This document shows positions 24,249 through 32,250 of a DNA stretch of 64,000 nucleotides, piece by piece. The notes below the pieces were generated by a model. The model was not told the origin of the DNA. It did not search any database and saw nothing but the letters and a program-made list of their open reading frames with translations. The stretch lies in contig JAQGIP010000051.1 in NCBI GenBank assembly GCA_028291055.1, positions 78,051 to 142,050 of the forward strand, read 5' to 3'. How positions within the stretch are numbered: position 1 is the stretch's first letter; every line of letters starts with the position of its first letter. The position numbers were made by a program, and so were the translations under genes. The stretch is from Caulobacter sp. (GTDB lineage: Bacteria; Pseudomonadota; Alphaproteobacteria; Caulobacterales; Caulobacteraceae).

Positions 24249-24328
24249 CCTCCGGCGCCCGCGCGATCCAACGCCGCACGGTGCGATCCAGCCCTTGCGC
24301 GCCCACGCAAAACCGCGCTAGGACCACA

Positions 24329-24346
24329 ATACCGACCAGAAGGTAT
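24329..24346. promoter_or_regulatory. 18-bp operator between crotonase and monooxygenase genes
   Basis: ATACC-G-ACCAGA-A-GGTAT, perfect outer arms, central hexamer changed from ACCGGT. It lies 58 bp upstream of the monooxygenase ATG and 80 bp from the crotonase start. No convincing -35/-10 boxes found. Confidence 0.62.
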
Positions 24347-24404
24347 GCTATTGTCGGGACGGTGGGCAAGGCGTCGCGGACGCTGCCGCAAGGGAAATTT
24401 GGAG

Positions 24405-25931
24405 ATGGATTTGCGCGACCCCGACCAACCGGCCCATGCGGAGGGCGTGAGCGTGGACGACACCGCCGGCCGCCAGATCCGGCGGGTGAAGGTGGCCGTG
24501 CTGGGGGCGGGCGTGGCCGGCATCTGCGCGGGCGTGCAGCTGAAGCAGCACACCGATTTCGACTTCGTCATCCTGGAGAAGGAGGACGAAATCGGCGGCA
24601 CCTGGCGCGACAACACCTATCCGGGCGTGGAGTGCGACGTGCCCTCCCACCTCTATTCCTACTCCTTCGAACTGAAGCCCGACTGGACGCGGGAATACCC
24701 CTCCGGCGGCGAGATCTTCGGCTACCTGCGCGACGTGGTCGACAAATACGGCCTGCGCCCGCATGTGATGACGGGCGCCCATGTGCTGGAGGCCGCCTAC
24801 GAAGGCGGCTCATGGCTGCTGACCATGGCCTCCGGCGAACAGCTGCGCGCCGATGCCATCATCTCCGCGCTGGGCATATTGCATGTGCCGAAGATGCCGA
24901 GCTGGCCGGGGCTGGAGAGCTTCAAGGGCCCGGCCTTCCATTCGGCGCGGTGGCGCCACGACCTGGACCTGACCGGCAAGCGCGTCGGCATCGTCGGCAC
25001 CGGCGCCACCACCGTGCAACTGGGCCCCAAGACCGCCGAGATCGCCGAGCGGCTGTTCGTCTTTCAGCGCTCGCCGGTGTGGGTGGCGCCCAAGAACAAC
25101 ATGCCGATCGCCGAGGATGAGCGCGAGCATCTGCGGCTCGACCACACGGCGCTGCGCCGCAAGCGCTGGGACCTGTGGAAGAGTTGGGAATCCACGGCGC
25201 TGGAGATGGTGACGCCGGGCAGCCGGCTGAACACCCGGGCCCAGGAGGCGGCTTTGCGTCACCTGCAGACCCAGGTCCACGACCCCGCGCTGGCGGCGCG
25301 GTTGACGCCGGACTTCAACTACAGCTGCAAGCGGCCGACCTTCTCGGACGACTATTTCCCGATGTTCAACCGCGACAACGTCGAGCTGGTGACCGATGGC
25401 ATCGACCATGTCACCGAGACGGGCATCGTCACCCACGACGGCACGGCGATCGATCTCGACGTGCTGGTCTTCGCCACCGGCTTCAAGTCCTGCGACATCA
25501 CCGCGGAGCTGGATTTCCGGGGCGAGGACGGGGTAGCGCTGCGCGATGTGTGGGCCGAACGGATCACCTCCTACCGCACGGTGATGGCGCCGAAGATGCC
25601 CAACCTCTTCATCCTGTTCGGACCCAATTCGGCCGGGCTGACCTCGGCCTATCAGATGATCGAGGCGGGGTGCGTCTTCGCGATCAAGGCGTTGAAATAC
25701 CTGAACGATAACGGCCTTGCCGCGATGACGCCGAAGATGGGCGAGGTGGTCGCCTTCTGCGAGGACGTCCAGAAGAAGTTCAAGCGCACCACCCTGAACC
25801 GGGGTTGTACCTCCTGGTACACGGACGGCAGCGGCTATACCCACGCCAACTGGCCCTCCTCCAGCCTCGAATACCGCATGCTGATGAACCAGCTGGCGCC
25901 CGAGCATTTCGACTTCAGTCAGGCGGGTTGA
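24405..25931 (+). CDS. Baeyer-Villiger-type flavin monooxygenase
   Basis: 508 residues with two dinucleotide folds: GAGVAG (34-39, FAD) and GIVGTGATTVQ (195-205, NADPH). Between them is the Baeyer-Villiger fingerprint FKGPAFHSARW (173-183; F-x-G-x-x-x-H-x-x-x-W). GGTWRDNTYPGVECD is also typical. It should insert oxygen next to a ketone, giving an ester or lactone that the dienelactone hydrolase or amidohydrolases nearby might open (inference). Start at 24405 (MDLRDPDQPA) has GGAG just upstream; longer readings run through antisense DNA of the crotonase gene. The operator upstream places it in the same regulon. Confidence 0.9.
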   Translation: MDLRDPDQPAHAEGVSVDDTAGRQIRRVKVAVLGAGVAGICAGVQLKQHTDFDFVILEKEDEIGGTWRDNTYPGVECDVPSHLYSYSFELKPDWTREYPSGGEIFGYLRDVVDKYGLRPHVMTGAHVLEAAYEGGSWLLTMASGEQLRADAIISALGILHVPKMPSWPGLESFKGPAFHSARWRHDLDLTGKRVGIVGTGATTVQLGPKTAEIAERLFVFQRSPVWVAPKNNMPIAEDEREHLRLDHTALRRKRWDLWKSWESTALEMVTPGSRLNTRAQEAALRHLQTQVHDPALAARLTPDFNYSCKRPTFSDDYFPMFNRDNVELVTDGIDHVTETGIVTHDGTAIDLDVLVFATGFKSCDITAELDFRGEDGVALRDVWAERITSYRTVMAPKMPNLFILFGPNSAGLTSAYQMIEAGCVFAIKALKYLNDNGLAAMTPKMGEVVAFCEDVQKKFKRTTLNRGCTSWYTDGSGYTHANWPSSSLEYRMLMNQLAPEHFDFSQAG

Positions 25932-25936
25932 GTTTC

Positions 25937-26734
25937 ATGCCGCTGGATTTTACCGGACGCACCGCCGTCGTCTTCGGCGCCGAGGGCGACCTCGGCCGCG
26001 CCGTGGCGCGCCATCTGGAGGCGGGGGGCGCCGCCGTCTACGCCGACGGGCCGCAAACCCCGCTGAGCGAGCCGGCGACGCGCGACCTGGTCGAGCGGGC
26101 CATGGCCGAGCGCGGGGCGATCGACATCCTGGTCCATGCGCGGGAATCGGCGCCCGCCGGGGGCCTGGCGGCGACCTCCGACGCGGCTTTCGGCGAGGCG
26201 CTGCGCCGGCATGCGCACAGCGCGCTCTGGGCGTTGCAGGCGGCGCTGCCGCATATGCGCGAGGCCAACTACGGGCGCATCCTGGCCCTCGTTTCGGGCA
26301 TCGGCGTCTATGGGGCGGAGCAGGACGTGGCCCATGCGGCGGCCCATGCCGGGGTCGCGGCCCTGACCCGCAGCGTGGCGCAAGGCAACCTCGACCGCCG
26401 CATCCGGGCCAACGTCCTGGCCCCGGTGGCGCTGACCACGGCGACCGCGGCCTTCTTCGACGAGCAGGCGCAGCTCGACCGCGCCCTGTTCGGCATCGGC
26501 GATGTGCTGGCCGCCGTGGGCCATCTCTGCCACGCCGACTGCGCGGCCAACGGCGAGACCTTCAGCGCCGGCGGCGGGCGTTTCGCGCAGCTGTTCACCG
26601 GCGCGACCCTGGGAATATTCGACCCGACACTGACGGACGGCGGCTTCGGCGCGGCGTTGGAGAAAATCCGGGACGCCCGCGCTCACATCGCCCCTCGCGG
26701 CGTCGCCGACGAACTGGTCACGGTCGCCGTCTAG
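25937..26734 (+). CDS. Degenerate SDR-fold protein, catalytic residues replaced
   Basis: 265 residues aligning along the SDR fold: VVFGAEGDLGRAVARHLE replaces TGxxxGIG, VHARES replaces NNAG, and the Y-x-x-x-K pair reads H133-A-A-A-H137 in AHAAAHAGVAALTRS. The Ser (LALVSG, 120) is kept. It may be an inactive cofactor binder, or closer to the dehydrogenase units of multifunctional hydratase/dehydrogenases. Begins 5 bp after the monooxygenase stop (same operon), and its stop overlaps the opposing CoA-transferase stop. Confidence 0.75.
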   Translation: MPLDFTGRTAVVFGAEGDLGRAVARHLEAGGAAVYADGPQTPLSEPATRDLVERAMAERGAIDILVHARESAPAGGLAATSDAAFGEALRRHAHSALWALQAALPHMREANYGRILALVSGIGVYGAEQDVAHAAAHAGVAALTRSVAQGNLDRRIRANVLAPVALTTATAAFFDEQAQLDRALFGIGDVLAAVGHLCHADCAANGETFSAGGGRFAQLFTGATLGIFDPTLTDGGFGAALEKIRDARAHIAPRGVADELVTVAV

Positions 26735-28980
26735 GCCGAAGGAGGTCGGTGGGCGGCGCCGCTGCGGCTCGCGGCGTCCAGTTCAGCCAACACCTCGGCG
26801 GTGTGTTGGTCCAGGGCGGGCGGCGGGCGGTCCAGCCGCGCCTGCAGGTCGCCGAAATCCCAGAAACGGCCCGGCTGCTCCAGGGCGCCATAGACCGGAT
26901 GGTCGTAGCAGGCCCTCAGGCCGATGGCCCGGTTCTCGGCGGAGTCGAAGAAGGCGTCGCGCTGGCGTTCGCGGACGGGCGCGCAGGCCACCTGTGCGGC
27001 TGACAGCCGTTGCAGGGCTTCGGCCTGCGACAGGTCCCGGATCACGGCTTCGCAGGCGCCGGCGTCTCCCACGCCAAGCGCGGCGATCATCGCCGTCTGC
27101 CGCGCGGGGTCCGGCTCCGAGACGGCGATCCAGCCGTCGGCCGCCTGGTAGATCCGTTCGAAGGGCCCAAGGCCCAACTGCAGGGAGTCGATTTCCGCCA
27201 CCGGCGTCAGTGCGCCGCCGGGGAGGACGATGGCCTCGCTGACGGTGAGGATTGTGGCGCCCAGCAGCGAGGCGGTGACCCTCTGCCCCTCTCCCGTCTG
27301 GTCGCGGCGGCGCAAGGCCAGCAGGGTCGCCTCGACCGAGGCCAGGGCGCAGAGGTGGTCGGTGAAGCCGAAGCGATGCCAGATCGGCGGGTTGTCGCGG
27401 CCCGCGCCGGCCAGCTCCCAGCCGCTCGACGACTGGAACATCTGGTCCATGCCGGGCCAGTCTCGGCGCGGCCCCTCAGGCCCATAGGAGCTGACGTGGC
27501 AGTAGACGATGTTCGGATTGATCCGGCGCAGGGTCTCGTAGTCGATGCCCAGCTTCACGGCGGCGGGCATGCGCAGGTTGTGGTGCACGACGTCGGCCCA
27601 TTCCACCAGCCGCGCCAGGGTCTGGCGCGAGGCCGGGTCCTTCAGCTGTAGCGACATCGCCCGCTTGCCGCGCTGGCAGCCGACGAAGTTGCCTTCGAGG
27701 ATGCGCATCATCTCGCCTTCCGGCGGCTCGACCTTGATCACCTCGGCCCCCAGGTCGGCCAGCAGCATGGTCGCCAGCGGCCCCGCCAGAGCCGCGCCCA
27801 GGTCCAGCACCTTCACGCCGGCCAACGGCGCGCCGCCCACGGACTTGGCGGCCGGGGGCGCCTTGGCCGCCCAGGTCTCGCCCAGCACCGCCCGGGTGTC
27901 CGCGCCCAGCGGCCGGCAGCCGACCGGCGCGCGCGGCGGCGGGCTCACCGAGAAGGGCATGCCGGGTTGCAGCGTGGCGCCGAACAGGGGGTCATCGACC
28001 TGCGCCACATAGCCGTTCGCCCGCGCCTGTTCGTCCCCATAGAGGGCCCCGAAACGGAGCACCGGCTGCACCGGCACATCATGCGCCTGCAGGTGCTCGA
28101 CCCAGGCGTCGCGGGAGCGGGTCTTCATCAGTTCGCGCACGGCCCCGAAGTGGGAGAAGGGGATGCGGAAGGCGTCGCCGGCCGCCGCATCCGCCGCCTT
28201 CACCCAGACCTCGCCGCGCCGCGCGAATTCCTCCTGAATCCACGGCGCCTTGTCGCAGCCCATCATCACATGCAGCCATTCGCCGTCGGCGCACTGGAAG
28301 ATGCTGACCTCCATGGCCTTGGGCAGGCCGCGCGCCAGCATCGCTGTCGGCCGTTCCGCGCGGTGCCAGTACATGGCCATGGGGACGAGCGCGCCCTGAA
28401 AGAGGCTGGTGTGGGCCGGGCCTGGACGGCCGCCCCGGTCGCGGTGGATCAGCCGGGCCAGCACGCCGATCGCGGCCAGGCTGGCGGCGTTCCAGCTGCC
28501 CAGCGGCAGGCGCAGATAGACGGGGCCGTCGCGGCGCACGGCGGCCTGTTCGTCGAGGATGCCGGCCTCGGCCAGCACGAGACTGTCGCGGGCGGGCGTC
28601 GCCTGGGCCGCGTGGCCGGTCGGAACGCCGGTGACCCCGCAGGCGATCAGATGCGGATGGCGCTCGGCGAGGGCGACGTCGTCGAGGCCCAGGGCCAGAG
28701 CTTCGGCCTGGGTATGGCTGTGGAACAGCACATCGGCGCCGGCCAGCAGGCGGTGCAGGGCCTCGGCGTCGGTGGGCAGGTCGAGCGTGATGCTGCGCTT
28801 GCTGCGGTTCCAGACATGGAAGCCGGGCTGGCCGCGCTGGGGGTCGCCGGCGGGCGGTTCGACCTTGACCACCTCGGCGCCCATCTCGGCCAGAACCATG
28901 GCCGCCACGGGGCCCGCGATGCCCTGGGCCATGTCGATGATCCGCAGATCGGAAAGCACTTGGTCGCGCACGCCGCACAT
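26731..28980 (-). CDS. Double-length type III CoA-transferase (two fused CaiB-like domains)
   Basis: 749 residues, twice the usual ~400. Domain 1 (~1-360) starts LRIIDMAQGIAGPVAAMVLA; domain 2 (~385-749) starts GVKVLDLGAALAGPLATMLLA. Each retains a GAEVVKVEPP/GAEVIKVEPP strand and a candidate catalytic Asp (ARDSLVLAEAG and GMDQMFQSSSG). CaiB-like enzymes work as interlaced dimers, so a fused pair may form a pseudo-dimer with two unlike active sites. Start at 28980 (MCGVRDQVLSD) is favoured over 29028. No frameshift is seen between the halves. Confidence 0.88.
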   Translation of the reverse strand: MCGVRDQVLSDLRIIDMAQGIAGPVAAMVLAEMGAEVVKVEPPAGDPQRGQPGFHVWNRSKRSITLDLPTDAEALHRLLAGADVLFHSHTQAEALALGLDDVALAERHPHLIACGVTGVPTGHAAQATPARDSLVLAEAGILDEQAAVRRDGPVYLRLPLGSWNAASLAAIGVLARLIHRDRGGRPGPAHTSLFQGALVPMAMYWHRAERPTAMLARGLPKAMEVSIFQCADGEWLHVMMGCDKAPWIQEEFARRGEVWVKAADAAAGDAFRIPFSHFGAVRELMKTRSRDAWVEHLQAHDVPVQPVLRFGALYGDEQARANGYVAQVDDPLFGATLQPGMPFSVSPPPRAPVGCRPLGADTRAVLGETWAAKAPPAAKSVGGAPLAGVKVLDLGAALAGPLATMLLADLGAEVIKVEPPEGEMMRILEGNFVGCQRGKRAMSLQLKDPASRQTLARLVEWADVVHHNLRMPAAVKLGIDYETLRRINPNIVYCHVSSYGPEGPRRDWPGMDQMFQSSSGWELAGAGRDNPPIWHRFGFTDHLCALASVEATLLALRRRDQTGEGQRVTASLLGATILTVSEAIVLPGGALTPVAEIDSLQLGLGPFERIYQAADGWIAVSEPDPARQTAMIAALGVGDAGACEAVIRDLSQAEALQRLSAAQVACAPVRERQRDAFFDSAENRAIGLRACYDHPVYGALEQPGRFWDFGDLQARLDRPPPALDQHTAEVLAELDAASRSGAAHRPPSA

Positions 28981-29063
28981 CCTCCACACGCCCGCGTCTT
29001 GAGGCGCGGGTCTCCTTCGATGACCCACTATCGATCACACAAGCGGCTTGCGCATCAACAAAC

Positions 29064-29077
29064 TTACCGTTCAGTAT
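29064..29077. promoter_or_regulatory. TTACC-GTTC-AGTAT inverted repeat upstream of MFS gene
   Basis: A two-mismatch relative of ATACC-N4-GGTAT between divergent CoA-transferase and MFS genes. It may be a site for the TetR encoded downstream of the MFS gene (30457) rather than for the main regulon. Confidence 0.4.
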
Positions 29078-29120
29078 GTGAACGGGACGAGGGGCGGATC
29101 AGCCTCCAGGAAACGCGCCG

Positions 29121-30434
29121 ATGCAGATGCAGCAAACCAAATGGTCACGGCTGAGGGGGTCGGCGGCGACCGCCCTGATCGTTGTCTCGGCCGCCAACCT
29201 GCTCAACTATTTCGACCGCTCGATCTTCAACCTGGTGCTGGAGCCGATCCGCCGGGAGTTCCACCTGACCAATACGCAGGTGGGCTTCCTGGCCGGCGGG
29301 TTCGCCCTGCTCTTCGCTATCGGCAGCCTGCCGATGGCCTGGGCGGCGGACCGCTGGCGGCGGCTGAACGTCGTGGGTCTTTCGGTGGTGGTCTGGAGCC
29401 TGGCCACGGCGGCCTCGGGCCTGGCCGTCAGCTTCGCCTGGCTGTTCGTGGCCCGCGTCGGCGTCGGCGTCGGCGAGGCGGGCTGTCTTCCGGCCGGCAC
29501 CTCCCTGATCGGCGACCACTATCCTCCGGCCAAGCGGGCCGGCGCCATGGCGGTCTACCAGGGGTCGGGCCTGCTGGGCTCGATGCTGGGCCTGATGATC
29601 GTCGGCGTGCTGGCCGAACGCCTGGGTTGGCGCATGGCGCTGATCACGGCCAGCCTGGCCGGCCTGCTGCTGGCCCCCTTCGCCCTGCTGCTGCGTGAGC
29701 CGGCCCGAGGCCGTTTCGACACCAAACAGGCCGGCGAGCAGCCCTGGCTCAGCGCGCTCGGCGTGCTCCTGCGCTCGCCCGTCTATCTGCTGCTGGTGGT
29801 GGCCATCACCTGGGTGTCGCTGGGCTTCACCAGCATCGGCGCCTGGGGCCCCAGCTTCTTCGTGCGCTCATTCCACCTGTCGCTGTCGACGGTCGGCCTG
29901 CTGTTCGGCCTGTCCTTCGGCCTCAGCGCGGCGGCGGGCACCTTCATCGGCGGCTATGCGACGTCCCGGCTGGCCGCGCGCAACCGCCGCTGGGAGTTCT
30001 GGGTCCCGGCCGGCGCCTACGCCCTGGCCGTGCCGCTCTATGAACTGGCCCTGCACGCGCCCACGCCCACCATCGCCTTCAGCTTCGTGGCCCTGGCCTC
30101 CTTCGCCGCCTTCCTGGGCTATGGCCCGACCATGTCGCTCTATCACGTGGTGGCGCCGCCCGCCGTTCGCGCCACCGCCGTCGCCATCGGCGCCTGCACC
30201 GCGGGCCTGATCGGCGCCTTCGGCGGGCCGGTGGCGATCGGCATGCTCACCGACGCGCTCACGCCCAGCCTCGGCCCCAACGCTTTGCGGGGCGCGTTGA
30301 GCGTGCTTATGCTGGGCTTCCTCATTCCCGCCGTGCTCTACGCCCTGGCCGGGCGGATGGCGTTCGGCGGCATGAAGGCCGGGCGGCCGGACGACCTCGA
30401 ACCGGCGGCCGTCAAGCCGGCGCCGCTTGCCTGA
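29121..30434 (+). CDS. MFS transporter, Spinster-like
   Basis: 437 residues, 12 membrane spans. NLLNYFDRSIFNLVLEPI carries the N-Y-x-D-R motif of Spinster-type carriers, and GVGEAGCLPAGTSLIGDHYPP matches the MFS at 7353-8735, so the two are paralogues. Role: uptake or export of a pathway compound across the inner membrane. A TetR gene follows with a slight gap, a common arrangement for a regulated transporter. The ATG at 29127 is an alternative start. Confidence 0.88.
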   Translation: MQMQQTKWSRLRGSAATALIVVSAANLLNYFDRSIFNLVLEPIRREFHLTNTQVGFLAGGFALLFAIGSLPMAWAADRWRRLNVVGLSVVVWSLATAASGLAVSFAWLFVARVGVGVGEAGCLPAGTSLIGDHYPPAKRAGAMAVYQGSGLLGSMLGLMIVGVLAERLGWRMALITASLAGLLLAPFALLLREPARGRFDTKQAGEQPWLSALGVLLRSPVYLLLVVAITWVSLGFTSIGAWGPSFFVRSFHLSLSTVGLLFGLSFGLSAAAGTFIGGYATSRLAARNRRWEFWVPAGAYALAVPLYELALHAPTPTIAFSFVALASFAAFLGYGPTMSLYHVVAPPAVRATAVAIGACTAGLIGAFGGPVAIGMLTDALTPSLGPNALRGALSVLMLGFLIPAVLYALAGRMAFGGMKAGRPDDLEPAAVKPAPLA

Positions 30435-30456
30435 GCCCGCCAGACCAAGGGAAGAC

Positions 30457-31101
30457 GTGACCGCCCTGCCCGACCGCCCGACCACCAAGAAGCAGCAGCG
30501 TCAGGCCAGCGTCCGGCGCATCCTCGACGCGGCGCTGAACGGCATTCTCGGGCGCGGCTATCGCTCCACGACCGTGGAGGACATCGCCGCCGAAGCGGGG
30601 CTGACCAAGGGCGCCATCTACTTCTATTTCGAGAACAAGACGGCGGTGTTCCTGGCCCTGCTGGACGAGATCGAGACCCTGATCATGGGCAGCCTGGAGG
30701 CGCGGCTGGCGGCGGCCGGCGGCTCGCCGCTCAGCCAGCTGGTGGCGGTGATCCACAATCAGGGGGCCCTGGCGGAAAACCACTCACGCGAACTGATCGT
30801 CTTCACCATCGCCATGGCGGAGTTCGCCGGGGTCGACGACCCGATCGAGCGGCGGCTGCAGCAGATCTATGGCCGCCTGTGCGACACCATCGAGGGGATC
30901 ATGGTCCGGGGCCAGGCGTCGGGCGATTTCCACGCCCATGTCGGCGCGCGGGAGTTCGCCTCCATCATCATGGCGCTGGAGCACGGCACGCTGTTGGAGT
31001 GGTATTTCCGCGGCCGAAGCCTGGATGGCCCGGAGCTGGTGCGCGCGGCGCGCACCCTTCTGCTGGACGGCGTGATGCGCCGCCCCGCCCCGACGGATTG
31101 A
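30457..31101 (+). CDS. TetR family transcriptional regulator
   Basis: 214 residues from a GTG at 30457, chosen because AAGGGA lies 5 bases upstream. A TTG at 30427 would overlap the MFS gene. The helix-turn-helix is STTVEDIAAEAGLTKGAIYFYF, after QRQASVRRILDAAL. The C-terminal domain (FTIAMAEFAGVDDPIERRL, LEHGTLLEWYFRGRSLDG) differs from that of the TetR at 8922-9620, implying another ligand. It likely controls the adjoining MFS gene, perhaps through the repeat at 29064-29077. Confidence 0.88.
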   Translation: MTALPDRPTTKKQQRQASVRRILDAALNGILGRGYRSTTVEDIAAEAGLTKGAIYFYFENKTAVFLALLDEIETLIMGSLEARLAAAGGSPLSQLVAVIHNQGALAENHSRELIVFTIAMAEFAGVDDPIERRLQQIYGRLCDTIEGIMVRGQASGDFHAHVGAREFASIIMALEHGTLLEWYFRGRSLDGPELVRAARTLLLDGVMRRPAPTD

Positions 31102-31201
31102 TCGGTCCCCCGGACGGCCGATGCGGCGTGTCATGAGAGGCCGCTGCTGCTATAGCCGTGCAACGCGGCGCGCGGCGCCGACGGGATTGAAGAGGTAGGC
31201 G

Positions 31202-31936
31202 TTGCTTCAGGTCAGGCGAAGAAGACCGCGTAGAGTCCTGAAGATGAGCGAGAGCGTGGCGCTGGAAATCCTGCGCGACATCGTCTCCTCCGGCAAGAAG
31301 GCCGGCGACCGTCTGCCTCTGGAATCGGAGATGCTGGTCCATTACGGCGTCAGCCGTCCGTCGCTGCGCGAGGCGCTGCGGCTGCTGGAGTTCCAGGGCC
31401 TGATCGCCATTCGCCCGGGCCCGGGATCGAGCACCATCGTCGGGCAGGCCACCGCTCCAAACCTGGCCCGCATGCTGGTGCTCTATCTGCACCTGGCCAA
31501 CGCCAGCTATGACGAACTGCTGTCCACCTGGCAGATGACCGAGCCGTTGCTGGCCCGGCTGGCCGCGCAGAACCCGGACCGCGAGGCGGTGCGCAAGGCC
31601 ATGGCGCCCTTCCTGGCCGGGGTAAAGGCGTCGAGCGCCGAAAAGGACCGCAGCCAGGCCCTGCATTTCCACGACGTCGTGGCCGATCTGGCCAACAACA
31701 AGGTCCTGGCCCTGGTCTGCCATGGTGTCGGCTCCATCGCCGACGAGCATCTGGTCGAAGAGGGCCACGTCCAGGTGCCGGCCGAGCTGATCAAGGACCA
31801 CGCGCGCCTGGCCCAGGCCATCCATGACGGCAAGGCGGATGAGGCGGCCGAATATATGGCCGATCACATGGGCCGCGTCGTCGCCGCCTTCCGCAAGCGC
31901 TGGCCCGACAGGGTCGGCGAGAAGAGCTGGATCTGA
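31202..31936 (+). CDS. GntR family regulator, FadR subfamily (FCD domain)
   Basis: 244 residues. The winged helix is LEILRDIVSSGKKAGDRLPL, then VSRPSLREALRLLEFQGLIAI. The FCD ligand domain carries LHFHDVVADL and an A-x-x-Y-M-A-D-H-M block giving the metal/acid-binding His-Asp set. FCD proteins sense carboxylic acids. I use a TTG start at 31202 preceded by AGAGG, because homologues begin with a basic stretch before SESVALEI; the ATG at 31244 would cut into the domain. Candidate sites are TAGATNATCTA palindromes at 32196 and 40557 (inference). Confidence 0.85.
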   Translation: MLQVRRRRPRRVLKMSESVALEILRDIVSSGKKAGDRLPLESEMLVHYGVSRPSLREALRLLEFQGLIAIRPGPGSSTIVGQATAPNLARMLVLYLHLANASYDELLSTWQMTEPLLARLAAQNPDREAVRKAMAPFLAGVKASSAEKDRSQALHFHDVVADLANNKVLALVCHGVGSIADEHLVEEGHVQVPAELIKDHARLAQAIHDGKADEAAEYMADHMGRVVAAFRKRWPDRVGEKSWI

Positions 31937-31975
31937 CGGTCTGGGAACCGGGCTGCTCCAGCGGCCCCTCCCCCC

Positions 31976-32131
31976 CTCCGCTCATCCCGACGAAAGTCGG
32001 GACCCATGCGACCCATCCGGACGGGCCGCGGTGCTTGATGCAGTTCCCGGCGGCGCGATGGCGGCGACTTGGCCATCACGGACCTACCTGAAGCTCATTC
32101 TGGGTCCCGACTTTCGTCGGGATGAGCGGAG
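31976..32131. repeat. REP-like inverted doublet 3
   Basis: Copies at 31976-32007 and 32101-32131, cores TCCCGACGAAAGTCGGGA and its inverse, ~93 bp apart. The gap 31937-32250 holds these and the promoter of the amidohydrolase, no gene. Confidence 0.85.
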
Positions 32132-32174
32132 TCTATTTGAGCGCGGATGATCACTCCCACCACCCAAAACCGCG

Positions 32175-32206
32175 TTGACCGCGCCGCTTAATCGTTAGAT
32201 CATCTA
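32175..32206 (+). promoter_or_regulatory. TTGACC promoter with TAGAT-C-ATCTA palindrome
   Basis: TTGACC (32175-32180), 17-bp spacer and GATCAT (32198-32203) precede the amidohydrolase gene. The perfect palindrome TAGATCATCTA (32196-32206) covers the -10, an operator position. A near copy occurs at 40557-40567. Confidence 0.5.
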
Positions 32207-32250
32207 CAGGAAGTGGCCGGATAAGCCGCACCCACCTGGAGGAAATCGCG

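Noticed and set aside
26731..28980. Two adjacent CoA-transferase genes joined by a sequencing error
   Set aside because: Reading is continuous with a Pro/Ala linker and no stop, start or ribosome site at the junction.
30427..30456. TTG at 30427 as start of the second TetR gene
   Set aside because: It lies within the end of the MFS gene without a ribosome site; GTG at 30457 has AAGGGA at proper spacing.
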